A stretch of DNA of 41,924 nt from Bdellovibrio sp. (GTDB lineage: Bacteria > Bdellovibrionota > Bacteriovoracia > Bacteriovoracales > Bacteriovoracaceae), in assembly GCA_020720455.1 (NCBI GenBank), contig DYOQ01000022.1, positions 1 through 41,924 on the forward strand. The letters are read 5' to 3'. Positions within the stretch are counted from its first letter, which is position 1. Each line of letters starts with the position of its first letter. This document shows, piece by piece, positions 31,969 through 41,888 of this stretch. Made by a program: the position numbers and the translations under genes. The notes beneath the pieces are model-generated. The model had not been told where the DNA came from. It saw only the letters and a program-made list of their open reading frames with translations, and did not search any database.

Positions 31969-33294
31969 TTGAACTCGAAAAAAGCTGCCTCTGGAAGAGA
32001 CTTGTTAAAGAATATGACTTTTTGTGTTTTTGATCTAGAGACTACTGGAGGTAATCAGCAGTCAGACAAGATTATTGAAATTGGTTTGGTTAAAATTTCA
32101 AATCTTGAAGTTGTAGACCAAAAAGATTTTTTGATTAAGCCTGAAATACCAATCCCCGATTTTATCCAGAGATTGACATCGATTACTCCGAAAAAAACTG
32201 CGAAGGCACCTATTATTGAAGATGTGATTGATGAGATTGTCGCATTTATGTCGGATTCAATTCTTGTGGCCCACAACACTTCTTTTGATGTTCCATTCTT
32301 CAACTCTGTCCTGAATAGGCTTGGTAAAAGCAAACTGGATAATAAGACAATTTGCACCAATTTGATGACAAAATATTTGATTCCTGGACTTATGAACTCG
32401 AATTTAAATTATATGTCTAATATCTTTGGCATTGGCCATCAACGGGCCCATCGAGCAAAAGATGATGCTTATGCAACAGCACTTCTTTTACTTAGATATT
32501 TGAATATTTTTATTGAAAAAGATATTAAGAAAATTAATCACCTCTATTATCCTAAAAATAGATATGAACTAGATCGTGCTAGTTTTAAAAAAAATGAAAT
32601 CTCCCCAAGTAAGTTAGTTGAGAGAATCAAGTCACTTGGTTCCGATTCGTTCACACTTATTTTAAAGGGTGAACAAGGGGAGATTGAGTTTGTTGTTGCG
32701 GATACAGTTAAAAATTTAACTGAAAGTTTTTATCTAGATGTGATTAAGGATAATAAGTGGCAGACGGCAACTATTAATCTCTTTGGTAATTTACCGGAAG
32801 CGTTTATTAGTATTAGGCCTTACTTAACTAAGCTTAGTAAAACAAATAGTACAAAAGCGATGGATTATGTTTTTAAAAGACATTTGGGCCATGATAATTT
32901 TACTTTGACCGCAAAAACATATGATCATACTGAAAGCAAAAAAGGTTTTTTGATTTTGCATCACTTAGTCCCGGAACAGTTTGTGGCGATTAATCTCGTA
33001 AATGTATCTGCTAAAGATAAGTTGATATTTAGATATCCAGGCCATGAGAAAAAGATTTGGCAATATTTGAAAGCAAGAGCTAAAACTGTTTCTAAGAAAA
33101 AAGCTCCAGTTATTGCAGGGAGAGATGAAGTATTAGAACTGTTCTTATCTCTTTATGTGGAAAATACAGATGCTGGAATTATGTTCATTGATACAAATGA
33201 AGTAAAGGCCGGCAATTTCGATATTGATGAACTATTGTGCGATTACATTTCTAATTCACCAAATCCGAACGATTACCCTAGAAGCTATATCTAG
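31969..33294 (+). CDS. DEDDh exonuclease with an uncharacterised C-terminal half
   Basis: A 441-residue protein. Residues 15-190 are a DnaQ-like 3'-5' exonuclease: FDLETTG (Asp22, Glu24), LVAHNTSFDVPF in the middle, and the terminal HRAKDDA that gives the DEDDh pattern. This part resembles DNA polymerase III epsilon. The C-terminal 240 residues (after YYPKNRYEL) do not resemble polymerase-interaction or UvrC-like domains that I can recognise. They alternate strands and helices. It starts with TTG at 31969, five bases after AGGA, and closely follows cdd, so it belongs to the nucleoside operon. Degradation of nucleic acid ends into nucleotides would fit that context, although repair or proofreading is equally possible. 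Confidence 0.85.
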   Translation: MNSKKAASGRDLLKNMTFCVFDLETTGGNQQSDKIIEIGLVKISNLEVVDQKDFLIKPEIPIPDFIQRLTSITPKKTAKAPIIEDVIDEIVAFMSDSILVAHNTSFDVPFFNSVLNRLGKSKLDNKTICTNLMTKYLIPGLMNSNLNYMSNIFGIGHQRAHRAKDDAYATALLLLRYLNIFIEKDIKKINHLYYPKNRYELDRASFKKNEISPSKLVERIKSLGSDSFTLILKGEQGEIEFVVADTVKNLTESFYLDVIKDNKWQTATINLFGNLPEAFISIRPYLTKLSKTNSTKAMDYVFKRHLGHDNFTLTAKTYDHTESKKGFLILHHLVPEQFVAINLVNVSAKDKLIFRYPGHEKKIWQYLKARAKTVSKKKAPVIAGRDEVLELFLSLYVENTDAGIMFIDTNEVKAGNFDIDELLCDYISNSPNPNDYPRSYI

Positions 33295-33360
33295 AAAAAA
33301 TACATTAGACACTAGAAGCGTTTTTTGTAACAATTTGTTGATTAAATGAGGTTAGATATT

Positions 33361-35490
33361 ATGACAAATGATTCGTTGATTAGTAAATGGAAGAGCTTGG
33401 CGCAGAAAGAGTTAAAAGATAGAAAGCTTGAAGATCATTACTGGAATGGCCCTGAAGGGATTAACGTTAAGCCACTATATACAAAAGATGATTTGAGAGA
33501 AATTGAATTTCTTGATTCGCTTCCAGGAATTAACCCATTTGTTAGAGGTCCAAATGCAACGATGTATACAAAGAAGCCTTGGACGATTAGGCAGTATGCT
33601 GGGTTTTCAACTGCGAAAGAGTCGAACGACTTTTACCGAAAGAGTTTAGCAGGAGGTGCGCAAGGGATCTCGGTTGCTTTTGATCTTGCAACACATAGAG
33701 GTTATGACTCAGATCATCCAAGAGTCACTGGTGATGTCGGTAAGGCCGGGGTTGCCATTGATAGTGTAGAAGATATGAAAGTTCTTTTTGATGGAATACC
33801 TCTTGATAAGGTATCTGTCTCAATGACGATGAATGGGGCAGTTCTTCCTATTCTTGCAAGTTATATCGTAGCAGCTCAGGAGCAAGGTGTTTCAAAAGAG
33901 AAACTTTCTGGAACGATTCAAAATGATATTTTAAAAGAGTTTATGGTTAGAAATACATATATCTATCCACCTAAAGAGTCGATGCGAATTATCTCAGATA
34001 TAATTGAGTACACGTCTAAGAATATGCCTAAGTATAACTCTATTTCGATATCTGGCTATCATATGCAAGAAGCTGGGGCCGATGCTGTGATGGAGTTGGC
34101 TTTTACTCTTGCTGATGGCAAAGAGTATATTAAAACCGCACTACGTACTGGACTAAGTATAGATTCATTTGCGCCTAGGCTATCGTTCTTTTTTGGAATG
34201 GGGATGAGTTTTTATATTGAGATTGCAAAGTTAAGAGCTGCAAGATTCTTGTGGGCCAAGATTGTAAAAGAGTTTGGGGCAAAAGATGAAAAGTCTATGA
34301 TGCTTAGAACTCATTGCCAGACGTCTGGTTGGTCACTGACCGAGCAAGATCCATATAACAACGTGATCCGAACGACTCTTGAAGCATTAAGTGCAGTATT
34401 TGGAGGAACGCAGTCACTTCATACAAATGCACTTGATGAGGCCGTGGCCCTACCTACAGAGTTTGCGGCAAGAATTGCGCGAAATACTCAAATCATAATT
34501 CAAGAAGAGAGTCATATCACCGATGTAATTGATCCGTGGGCCGGTTCTTATATGATGGAAAGATTAACAAAAGAGATGATCGATAAAGCGGTCGCTATTA
34601 TTAAAGAGATTGATGATGCTGGTGGAATGGCAAAGGCCATTGAAGATGGAATACCAAAGTTAAAAATTGAAGCAGCGGCTGCAAAAAAACAGGCCCTGAT
34701 TGATAGTGGTGCTGAGACTGTTGTTGGTGTAAATAAATATATTAACGAAAATGAAGTTGAGATAGACGTACTTGAAGTTGACAATCATGCGGTAAGAGAT
34801 GAACAAATTGCCAACCTAAAAAAATTAAAAGAAAAAAGAGATAAGACACTTGTGGCCAGTGCCCTTGCTGATTTAAAAAATTATGCCATTAATGGTATTG
34901 GTAATGGACTTCAACTTGCCATAGAGGCAGCAAGAGTTCGGTGCACCGTTGGAGAAATTTCCGAAGCGTTAGCCGGGCCCTGGGGTAGGTATCAAGCAAG
35001 AAATAGAACCGTTAGTGGGATTTATGGTGACGTGATGAAAGATAATGATAAATGGGCAGAGATTGAGAAAAAAATTAAATCGTTTGAAAAAAAACATGGA
35101 AGAAGGCCGAGGAAACTAATTGCAAAAATGGGCCAAGATGGACATGACCGTGGCTCAAAAGTTGTAGCAACAGCTTTTGCTGATGCAGGGTTCGATGTTG
35201 ACTTGTCGCCACTTTTTTCTACTCCATCTGAGATTGCAAAACAAGCTGTAGAAAATGATGTCCATGTGGTTGGTGTGTCTACGTTAGCGGCAGGCCATAA
35301 AACGTTAATTCCAGACTTAATTGAAGAGTTAAAAAAATTAAAAGCTGATGATATAATCGTAGTCTGCGGTGGTGTAATTCCAAAACAAGATTATGACTTT
35401 CTTTTTAAGAGTGAGGTAAAAGCAATCTTCGGCCCGGGGACACCGCTACTAGAATCGATTAGTAAGGTGTTGGATATTTTAAATGAGTAG
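33361..35490 (+). CDS. scpA: Methylmalonyl-CoA mutase, single-subunit B12-dependent form
   Basis: A 709-residue cytoplasmic enzyme that interconverts (R)-methylmalonyl-CoA and succinyl-CoA with adenosylcobalamin. The N-terminal barrel shows [42 protein letters not shown] and [14 protein letters not shown]. The C-terminal cobalamin-binding domain has DGHDRG (from residue 593), with His595 as lower axial ligand. The length fits the large catalytic subunit or the homodimeric form, and no small subunit gene is present. An ATG at 33346 is in frame, but GAGG lies eight bases before the ATG at 33361. It overlaps meaB by eight bases. Imported B12 from the btu locus would supply its cofactor. Confidence 0.96.
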   Translation: MTNDSLISKWKSLAQKELKDRKLEDHYWNGPEGINVKPLYTKDDLREIEFLDSLPGINPFVRGPNATMYTKKPWTIRQYAGFSTAKESNDFYRKSLAGGAQGISVAFDLATHRGYDSDHPRVTGDVGKAGVAIDSVEDMKVLFDGIPLDKVSVSMTMNGAVLPILASYIVAAQEQGVSKEKLSGTIQNDILKEFMVRNTYIYPPKESMRIISDIIEYTSKNMPKYNSISISGYHMQEAGADAVMELAFTLADGKEYIKTALRTGLSIDSFAPRLSFFFGMGMSFYIEIAKLRAARFLWAKIVKEFGAKDEKSMMLRTHCQTSGWSLTEQDPYNNVIRTTLEALSAVFGGTQSLHTNALDEAVALPTEFAARIARNTQIIIQEESHITDVIDPWAGSYMMERLTKEMIDKAVAIIKEIDDAGGMAKAIEDGIPKLKIEAAAAKKQALIDSGAETVVGVNKYINENEVEIDVLEVDNHAVRDEQIANLKKLKEKRDKTLVASALADLKNYAINGIGNGLQLAIEAARVRCTVGEISEALAGPWGRYQARNRTVSGIYGDVMKDNDKWAEIEKKIKSFEKKHGRRPRKLIAKMGQDGHDRGSKVVATAFADAGFDVDLSPLFSTPSEIAKQAVENDVHVVGVSTLAAGHKTLIPDLIEELKKLKADDIIVVCGGVIPKQDYDFLFKSEVKAIFGPGTPLLESISKVLDILNE

Positions 35491-36442
35491 TATTGATATA
35501 AGACAACTCTTAAGTGGTGATGTGCGAACACTCGCTAAAGCTATTACGTTAATTGAGAGTAATAAGAGTAGTGATCGTAGTAAAAAATTTGCTCTGCTAA
35601 AACAGATTGAACCACACGCTGGAAATAGTATCAGAATTGGAATTACAGGGGTTCCTGGAGTTGGTAAATCAACATTTATTGACACTATTGGAACAATGTT
35701 TACTAGTAGAGGCGAGAAAGTTGCGGTGGTTACAATTGACCCTACTTCTCCATTGCATGGCGGAAGTCTTCTTGGTGATAAATCCCGAATGAATAATTTG
35801 GCGCAAGGCCCTAATGCGTTTATAAGACCGTGTCCAAGTGGAGGGACTCTTGGGGGTGTAGCATCTAAAACTTTTGAAACAATTAAATTGTGCGAAGCTG
35901 CTGGTTACAATGTGATTATTGTTGAAACTGTAGGTGTTGGACAGTCTGAGTTTGAAGTGAAAGATATTGTTGATTTTTTTCTGTTAATGATTCTTCCAAA
36001 TTCCGGTGATGATCTTCAAGGGATTAAGAAAGGTATTGTCGAATTAGCAGATCTAATAGTCGTTAACAAATGTGATGGAGAGGCAGCTTTGCAAGCAAGA
36101 GAGAGTGTAAACTATTACTCAAGCGCCCTACAGCTGATCCAAAAAAATTCTAAATGGAACCCAAGTGTAGTTATGTGTAGTTCTATAGAAAAAACAGGGA
36201 TGCTAGAGATCGTTCAAATATGCGATAATTATTTTAAGGCATTGAAAAAATCACTAGATGCTATTCGACTTGAGCAGCAAGCGAAGTGGTATCGTAGGCT
36301 TGTTCGTGAATTTATTCTTTATGAATTCGAACATAGTAAAACTATGTCGAAAGAGATTAACTCAAATGAAAAACTGGTTTTAAGTAAAATCGCGACTCCA
36401 GTTGAAGCAGCACTGAAAACAGTTTCAAAACTATTTCGCTAG
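35483..36442 (+). CDS. meaB: MeaB/ArgK-type GTPase chaperone of methylmalonyl-CoA mutase
   Basis: A 319-residue P-loop GTPase that gates delivery of adenosylcobalamin to the mutase and protects the mutase from inactivation. The P-loop is GVPGVGKS (56-63). [19 protein letters not shown] and [13 protein letters not shown] are the MeaB switch segments, [10 protein letters not shown] is the G3 region and VNKCDG the base-specifying NKxD motif. The C-terminal helical dimerisation part is present. It overlaps the mutase gene by eight bases, the classic pairing of these genes. Its last four bases overlap the end of a convergent gene. Confidence 0.96.
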   Translation: MSSIDIRQLLSGDVRTLAKAITLIESNKSSDRSKKFALLKQIEPHAGNSIRIGITGVPGVGKSTFIDTIGTMFTSRGEKVAVVTIDPTSPLHGGSLLGDKSRMNNLAQGPNAFIRPCPSGGTLGGVASKTFETIKLCEAAGYNVIIVETVGVGQSEFEVKDIVDFFLLMILPNSGDDLQGIKKGIVELADLIVVNKCDGEAALQARESVNYYSSALQLIQKNSKWNPSVVMCSSIEKTGMLEIVQICDNYFKALKKSLDAIRLEQQAKWYRRLVREFILYEFEHSKTMSKEINSNEKLVLSKIATPVEAALKTVSKLFR

Positions 36443-36828
36443 GGCCTTGGCATCGGAGCATTGCCTCTTGTGCAGTTTAGGTTAAATCCAATTCGGTTAT
36501 GTTGGCCGCTAAGAGAAGCTTCTGCTGGAAAGTTGTTTCTGCTTCCTGGGTCAGCAACTTTGATAGTTAGTTCTTGGAAACCTTCATCAGATCTGCTTGT
36601 TGGGCCAGAAAAATCTACAGTAAACCCTAGAGCAAAGTGGACATATTTTGCAAGAACAGTAGAGACACCTTGCGGCCCTTCAACTGTGATCGCTATATCG
36701 TCACTATCAATTATTTGGTGGTTTCTAATTAAAATTTTGTACGAATCTTGAGTACTATTACATCTGTAAAGATCAGCAAAAGTAGGTAGCGCAAAAAGCA
36801 GAGAAATTATCACTATTAGTTTATTCAT
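36439..36828 (-). CDS. Small exported protein of unknown function
   Basis: A 129-residue protein with a signal peptide (LIVIISLLFALPTFA) and a mature beta-rich domain of about 110 residues with two cysteines, at YRCNST near the start and LNCTRG near the end, probably one disulfide. No family is recognised. It overlaps the preceding 496-residue gene by eight bases, so the two exported proteins are translated from the same transcript as the carboxylase genes. Its 3' end overlaps meaB by four bases. Confidence 0.68.
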   Translation of the reverse strand: MNKLIVIISLLFALPTFADLYRCNSTQDSYKILIRNHQIIDSDDIAITVEGPQGVSTVLAKYVHFALGFTVDFSGPTSRSDEGFQELTIKVADPGSRNNFPAEASLSGQHNRIGFNLNCTRGNAPMPRP

Positions 36829-38311
36829 CCTTAACCTCCATCATAGATGTAATATCAATATATATTTTTTTACCATCTTTATCAATTCGGATACCTTCTC
36901 CAACCATATATTTATTTAAAAAATAAAAAAGAAGATTCTTAGAAGTGATTCCAAGAGGTAGTTTAGTTTTTTCTACAAAAACTACTATCTCACTTTTGTT
37001 GTTGCTGTTTTCTATTGTTGCAGTTCCATACATTTCAAAGTCGAACTCAAACATCGCCCAGTCAATATTACTGGTTAATGCGTATTTGCCACCATTAACA
37101 GTTACATCGATATTTTTGACAGCTTTGGTTCCATCTTTTTTCTTCTTAAGTGTGGTTCTGGATACAGACGGTTTCATCGCTTTGACAATATCGTATTCTA
37201 TAATTTTTTCTACGTTGGTAACTTCTTCTTTTGGGTTAGTTGAGATATTTGTAACGTGAATACTGCTACTATGTAAGCAGCCACTAAGTATATCGATAGG
37301 GGAGAATAGATCGCTCTCTTTTAATTTTGTGCAAGCAAAGGTTGTATCGTGCAATGTGGTGAAATCAGCAACTGAGCGTATTGTTAGTGAAGATAGATTG
37401 GCACGAAGAAGCTCATTTTGAACACTAGCACTGTTTAGTGCTATGTCATATCTCTTGTTTGCGGCAGTATCGTTATAGCTGACAGTTTTGCCGTTAATCA
37501 ACATATCGTTTAGACAAACTTCTGCTAAATTTTTAATATCGAATTTTACATAGTCAGGATCTTTTTTGCACTCAACTTTTAATCCTGCTCCAGTCAGCAT
37601 TCCAGTATTAAGAATATCTAGGCTGAGCTTTTTTGCATCAACTATAATTGATGTATCGCTAACTGTAATGGCATTTATTTCTGTGTTAAGGTTAAAGTTG
37701 TTTGCTTTGTCTCTTGTGGCGCTATCGTGAAGTGAAATAGCAACGGATACTGGTTGATCTTTTGTTCTACTATTTAGAGTTGCTTGAGTTAAACATCCAA
37801 TAATTAATGAATCAGTAGAAAGTTCTGGATGCGATGGATGTTTGGTACAAAATATTTTAGCATTTGAAAAATCTACATCTGCCGTTGGTATCGATGCTTT
37901 AATATTTTCGCTATCGATCAAGAGATATTTGCCGTGCATTTTTAGTTGGGTGTTTTTGATTCTACCGTTTTGTAATGTGTTTATGATATTACCGTCTGCT
38001 AGCGAAAAACCGATGTTGACGTATTGGCCCTTGAACCCGACAAACCCTTTTCTTGCAAATATTTCTGAGTCAAATAACTTATCTTTATTGTCTAATGCAA
38101 GAGTAAGATCACCTTTAAAAAATTGGACGCTAGTAAAAGAGACTTGTCCGGCGATACCATTTGATTGAAACGCTTTGGCGCGATCATATTCGAGGGACAC
38201 AATAGAAGCATCAAGAGAGGTTTCATATTGATTTGCAAGCTCTTCTTGAGCAATAACTCCAAACGATGAAAGACTTAAAAGCAGAAGCAGACAAGATAAA
38301 TATTTAATCAT
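36821..38311 (-). CDS. Exported protein with three Cys-pair repeats
   Basis: A 496-residue protein with a signal peptide (YLSCLLLLLSLSSFGVIA, cleavage near AQ). The mature protein is made of short beta strands with Asp/Asn turns, in the style of LptC/AsmA-like or beta-helical periplasmic proteins. Three units each hold two cysteines exactly 18 residues apart, with Leu after the second: Cys155/Cys173, Cys248/Cys266 and Cys327/Cys345. The units lie 93 and 79 residues apart and each begins with a strand (KIFCTK, KVECKK, FACTK). The C-terminal 130 residues lack this pattern. The function is unknown. It starts two bases after the biotin carrier gene and so sits in the carboxylase operon. Confidence 0.78.
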   Translation of the reverse strand: MIKYLSCLLLLLSLSSFGVIAQEELANQYETSLDASIVSLEYDRAKAFQSNGIAGQVSFTSVQFFKGDLTLALDNKDKLFDSEIFARKGFVGFKGQYVNIGFSLADGNIINTLQNGRIKNTQLKMHGKYLLIDSENIKASIPTADVDFSNAKIFCTKHPSHPELSTDSLIIGCLTQATLNSRTKDQPVSVAISLHDSATRDKANNFNLNTEINAITVSDTSIIVDAKKLSLDILNTGMLTGAGLKVECKKDPDYVKFDIKNLAEVCLNDMLINGKTVSYNDTAANKRYDIALNSASVQNELLRANLSSLTIRSVADFTTLHDTTFACTKLKESDLFSPIDILSGCLHSSSIHVTNISTNPKEEVTNVEKIIEYDIVKAMKPSVSRTTLKKKKDGTKAVKNIDVTVNGGKYALTSNIDWAMFEFDFEMYGTATIENSNNKSEIVVFVEKTKLPLGITSKNLLFYFLNKYMVGEGIRIDKDGKKIYIDITSMMEVKDE

Positions 38312-38313
38312 AG

Positions 38314-38817
38314 TTACTCCAAGTCGATCATTAGAACGCCTTGTTCAAGCGCATCACCCTCTTTAACATAGATGGTTTTGACAATGCCATCAGTTGGGCT
38401 TTTAATCTCATTTTCCATTTTCATCGCTTCGAGGATGACGACAGGATCACCTTTCGATACGTGGTCTCCAGAGTTTACCAGTATCTTGACTACCTTGCCA
38501 GGCATGTTTGTAATTAATTCACCATCGTTACTGCCCGAAAGTCCAGAAGGCTTAAACCCTCTATACATTTTCATAACACGGTTAACATTTAACATCTCTG
38601 TTGGCATGTCTTGTTTCGCAACTCTTTTCCAGCTGATACTATCTAAAGACGTATAATATTTACCTGCCATCTGTCTGACAAAAACTTTTTGGGGGCCGAA
38701 AACTTTATTTTTATCTATGTGGTTAAAAGTGTACTCAACCATCTCTGGTGAGTGAATTTTGCACTTGTTTAGATCGACGATGTACTCATTATCGGTATCT
38801 ATAAAATAGTATCTCAT
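38314..38817 (-). CDS. Biotin carboxyl carrier protein of propionyl/acyl-CoA carboxylase
   Basis: A 167-residue carrier. The C-terminal biotinyl domain (about 98-167) has the biotinylation motif EAMKM, with Lys133 as the attachment site, flanked by the usual SGDHVSKGDPVVILE and IKSPTDGIVKTIYVKEGDAL. The N-terminal 90 residues are a distinct domain that may tie the carrier to the other subunits, as the BT domain does in fused alpha subunits. In many propionyl-CoA carboxylases this domain is fused to the biotin carboxylase, whereas here it is a separate gene one base away. The biotin swings between the carboxylase and carboxyltransferase sites. Confidence 0.92.
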   Translation of the reverse strand: MRYYFIDTDNEYIVDLNKCKIHSPEMVEYTFNHIDKNKVFGPQKVFVRQMAGKYYTSLDSISWKRVAKQDMPTEMLNVNRVMKMYRGFKPSGLSGSNDGELITNMPGKVVKILVNSGDHVSKGDPVVILEAMKMENEIKSPTDGIVKTIYVKEGDALEQGVLMIDLE

Positions 38818-38818
38818 C

Positions 38819-40261
38819 TCATATTCCTTGTTTTACAGCTTCTATTCCAGCAATTTTTTGGTAGACCTCTGTTACGTAGATCCCGATGTCTACTAGATCT
38901 TGGGGTTTTTCTTTACTGATGAAATTAGTGCTGTATTTCCCATTAATAAATGATTCGTTATCAATAATTACTTTGTGTAGAGGGATGTTGGTCTTAAGTC
39001 CTTCGATTAAAAGTCCATTAAGAGCGGCCTTCATTTTTCTTATTGCAACTGGTCTAACGATTCCTTTTGTTACAAGTTTTCCTATCATCGGATCAAAATC
39101 AGGAGTTACTTTGAGCCCACTATAAATACAGTGGTCAAAACGAGTACCTTGAGGAAAGGATGTTTCAAATCCTGTTATGGTTCCAGGACTTGGAAGCATT
39201 GTTATAGGATCTTCTGCACATATTCTACATTCAATAGCGTGGCCAGTTCTTGTAATCCATTTTTGTTCTGGAATACCAAGAGGTTCTCCAAACGCTGCTT
39301 GGATCATACAGACAATTAGATCGATTCCAGTGATCTCTTCCGTAATTGGGTGCTCAACCTGAATCCTTGTGTTCATCTCTAAAAAAAAGAACGATCCATC
39401 TTCGGCCATAACAAACTCAACTGTCCCTGCTGAGTCATATCCAACGGCCTTTGCCACTTTGACTGCTGTATTACAAACAGCTTGTCTTAAATCTTCTCTT
39501 TCTCCGATAAATGGGGATGGTGCCTCTTCAATAATTTTTTGATGTCTACGCTGAATGGAGCACTCTCTTTCAAAAAAATGATATGTATTTCCTTTTTTAT
39601 CAGCAAGAATTTGAACTTCAATGTGTCTTGGATTTGTTATATATTTTTCTACAAGAAGGCCACCATATCCAAATGCTGATTCCGACTCTCTTACAACGAC
39701 ATCGAAATTTTTTTCAATGTCGCTACTGTTTTCACACACCCTCATTCCTCTTCCGCCACCACCTGCTACAGCTTTTAGAAGAACAGGATATCCTATCTCT
39801 GTGGCCATCTTAATTGCTGAGCTCTTGTTTGGAACTGCATCACTTGAACCCGGGATAACAGGAATTCCTGCTTTCATTGCGATCTGTTTAGAGGTTGCCT
39901 TATCTCCCATTTTTTTAATTGCATCAGAGTTTGGCCCGATAAAAATAATTTTTTCTTTTTCAAGTCGTTCAACAAATTTAGCATTCTCAGATAAAAAACC
40001 ATAGCCAGGGTGAATAGCGTCTATGTTGTTATTTTTTGCAACCCTAATTATGTTGTCAATGCTTAGGTAGGTGGAGCTGTTGGTGTTTCCTTCCAAATGA
40101 ACCCATTCGTTGCAAAATTCTAAGTGCGAAGCGTGAATTTCATTATCAGTCCAGACGCCAACCGCAGTGTGCCCTAGTTCATTGATTGCGCGAGCTATCC
40201 TTGCAGCAATCTCACCTCTGTTTGCGATTAAAATTCGTTTTGGGTTATTTTGTTTTTTCAT
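38819..40261 (-). CDS. accC: Biotin carboxylase subunit of propionyl/acyl-CoA carboxylase
   Basis: A 480-residue ATP-grasp enzyme that carboxylates carrier-bound biotin with bicarbonate and ATP. The N-terminal motif is ILIANRGEIAARIARA (10-25), followed by HPGYGFLSENA (84-94). The ATP-binding glycine loop is GGGGRGMR (167-174), and the catalytic segment is EMNTRIQVEHP (295-305). The C-terminal domain includes GHAIECRICAEDP. It could serve acetyl-CoA or propionyl-CoA carboxylase. The neighbouring PccB-type carboxyltransferase makes propionyl-CoA the better guess. It overlaps pccB by four bases (ATGA). Confidence 0.94.
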   Translation of the reverse strand: MKKQNNPKRILIANRGEIAARIARAINELGHTAVGVWTDNEIHASHLEFCNEWVHLEGNTNSSTYLSIDNIIRVAKNNNIDAIHPGYGFLSENAKFVERLEKEKIIFIGPNSDAIKKMGDKATSKQIAMKAGIPVIPGSSDAVPNKSSAIKMATEIGYPVLLKAVAGGGGRGMRVCENSSDIEKNFDVVVRESESAFGYGGLLVEKYITNPRHIEVQILADKKGNTYHFFERECSIQRRHQKIIEEAPSPFIGEREDLRQAVCNTAVKVAKAVGYDSAGTVEFVMAEDGSFFFLEMNTRIQVEHPITEEITGIDLIVCMIQAAFGEPLGIPEQKWITRTGHAIECRICAEDPITMLPSPGTITGFETSFPQGTRFDHCIYSGLKVTPDFDPMIGKLVTKGIVRPVAIRKMKAALNGLLIEGLKTNIPLHKVIIDNESFINGKYSTNFISKEKPQDLVDIGIYVTEVYQKIAGIEAVKQGI

Positions 40262-41838
40262 AGTTGAATATTCCCATGTTTTCTTTTTGGACGATCGACC
40301 TTCTTTGTTTTTAAAACTTTGAAATACTCATATAGTCTCTCCCTCGTTTCTTCTGGAAAGATGACCTGATCGATATATCCGACTTCAGCAGCTTTGTATG
40401 GGCCCGCAAACTCTTTTTCATAGTTCGAAATTAGCTCAGCTTTTTTTATGTCGAAATCTTTTCCTTTTAAACCTTCTAGTTCATTTCTAAAAACAATATT
40501 AACGGCCCCCTCTGCTCCCATAACAGCAATCTCAGCAGTTGGATATGCAAGATTAATATCGGCCATTAGGTGTTTTGATGCCATGACGTCGTATGCCCCA
40601 CCATAAGCTTTTCTTGTTATTAGTGTAACCATTGGAACGGTAGCTTCTGCATAAGCAAAAAGTAGTTTTGATCCGTGCTTGATAATTCCATGATGCTCTT
40701 GATTTACGCCAGGAAGAAATCCAGGGACATCAACGAGAGTCAGAATTGGAATATCAAAGGCATCGCAGAAGCGAATAAATCGTGCAGCTTTGTTTGATGA
40801 ATTGATGTCAAGCACCCCTGCAAGTATTTGTGGTTGATTAGCAACGATTCCAATTTTAATTCCACCAATAGATGAAAATCCACATACGATGTTTTGAGCG
40901 AAATCTTTATGTACTTCAAGAAACTGAGAATCATCGATGATGTCGAGAATAATCTCTTTTATGTCATAAGGTTTTTTTGGATTAGCAGGAACTATATCTT
41001 TTAATTTTTTATTAACTCTATTTACAGGGTCAGAGACAAGGCGGTCTTTGTTTTCTGTAAAATTAGAAGGCGGGATAAAGTGTAGTATCTCTCTTACACG
41101 TTCGAACGCCTCATCTTCGTTTGCGCATTTAAAATTAGCAACCCCGGATTTTTCATTGTGTGTTCCTGCTCCACCGAGCTCTTCTTTCGTAATCTCTTCA
41201 TGGGTAACTGTTTTTATAACATCAGGGCCAGTTATAAACATGTATGATGTTTTATCTACCATGATGATAAAGTCCGTTATTGCTGGAGAGTAGACAGCGC
41301 CACCCGCACATGGGCCCATGATTAGTGAAATTTGAGGAATAACACCTGAGCAATTAACGTTACGATAAAAAATATCGGCGTATCCGGCCAAAGATTCAAC
41401 GCCCTCTTGAATCCGAGCTCCGCCAGAATCATTGATTCCGATTATCGGTATTCTTGTACTAAGGGCAAAGTCCATTACCTTGCAAATTTTCATTGCATGA
41501 GCATGGCCAAGGGCACCTCCCCAACAGGTGAAATCTTGAGAAAAAAGGGCGACTTTTTGGCCATTTATTTCAGCAATTCCAGTTACAACACCATCGCCTA
41601 GAAATTTCTTTTTTTTATCCATTTCAAACTGAGTACATTTATGAGTGACAAATCTATCAAACTCCATAAAAGTTCCAGGATCAACAAGTCGATCTATTCG
41701 CTCTCTCGCACTATACTTACCTTGTGCATGTTGTTTGGCGATTCTATCTTCGCCACCACCTTCCTCTGATTCAGCTCTTAGATGATTTAGAAGGGATCGT
41801 TTTTCTTCAAGTACCGATGTTGTGTTAATCTCTGTCAT
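40258..41838 (-). CDS. pccB: Propionyl-CoA carboxylase beta (carboxyltransferase) subunit
   Basis: A 526-residue carboxyltransferase that moves CO2 from biotin to propionyl-CoA, giving methylmalonyl-CoA. It has the two crotonase-like halves of PccB. The N-half contains FSQDFTCWGGALGHAHAMKI, GINDSGGARIQEGVESL and MGPCAGGAVYSPAITDF. The C-half contains LVDVPGFLPGVNQEHHGIIKHG and TRKAYGGAYDVM. Size and motifs match PccB rather than the split AccA/AccD. It is the first gene of a five-gene minus-strand operon with its own promoter and a strong AGGAG site. The product joins the mutase pathway encoded on the other strand. Confidence 0.95.
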   Translation of the reverse strand: MTEINTTSVLEEKRSLLNHLRAESEEGGGEDRIAKQHAQGKYSARERIDRLVDPGTFMEFDRFVTHKCTQFEMDKKKKFLGDGVVTGIAEINGQKVALFSQDFTCWGGALGHAHAMKICKVMDFALSTRIPIIGINDSGGARIQEGVESLAGYADIFYRNVNCSGVIPQISLIMGPCAGGAVYSPAITDFIIMVDKTSYMFITGPDVIKTVTHEEITKEELGGAGTHNEKSGVANFKCANEDEAFERVREILHFIPPSNFTENKDRLVSDPVNRVNKKLKDIVPANPKKPYDIKEIILDIIDDSQFLEVHKDFAQNIVCGFSSIGGIKIGIVANQPQILAGVLDINSSNKAARFIRFCDAFDIPILTLVDVPGFLPGVNQEHHGIIKHGSKLLFAYAEATVPMVTLITRKAYGGAYDVMASKHLMADINLAYPTAEIAVMGAEGAVNIVFRNELEGLKGKDFDIKKAELISNYEKEFAGPYKAAEVGYIDQVIFPEETRERLYEYFKVLKTKKVDRPKRKHGNIQL

Positions 41839-41859
41839 ATATTCTCCTCTGGGTTGAGA

Positions 41860-41888
41860 AGTATACTACAAGAACTGGCCCACAACAA
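41860..41888 (-). promoter_or_regulatory. Sigma-70-type promoter for the propionyl-CoA carboxylase operon
   Basis: On the minus strand, TATACT (41865-41860) follows a weak -35 TTGTTG (41888-41883) at 17-base spacing. The predicted start near 41853 leaves a leader of about 15 bases containing AGAGGAGA, a strong ribosome binding site before the ATG at 41838. Confidence 0.5.

Noticed and set aside
33298-33345. Stem plus T-run after the exonuclease gene as a terminator
   Set aside because: The TCTAG/CTAGA pairing is five bases with a loop of about 17 and is not adjacent to the T-run.
39621-40004. Plus-strand open frame of 127 codons
   Set aside because: Fully inside the biotin carboxylase gene on the other strand and without a plausible start signal or family pattern.
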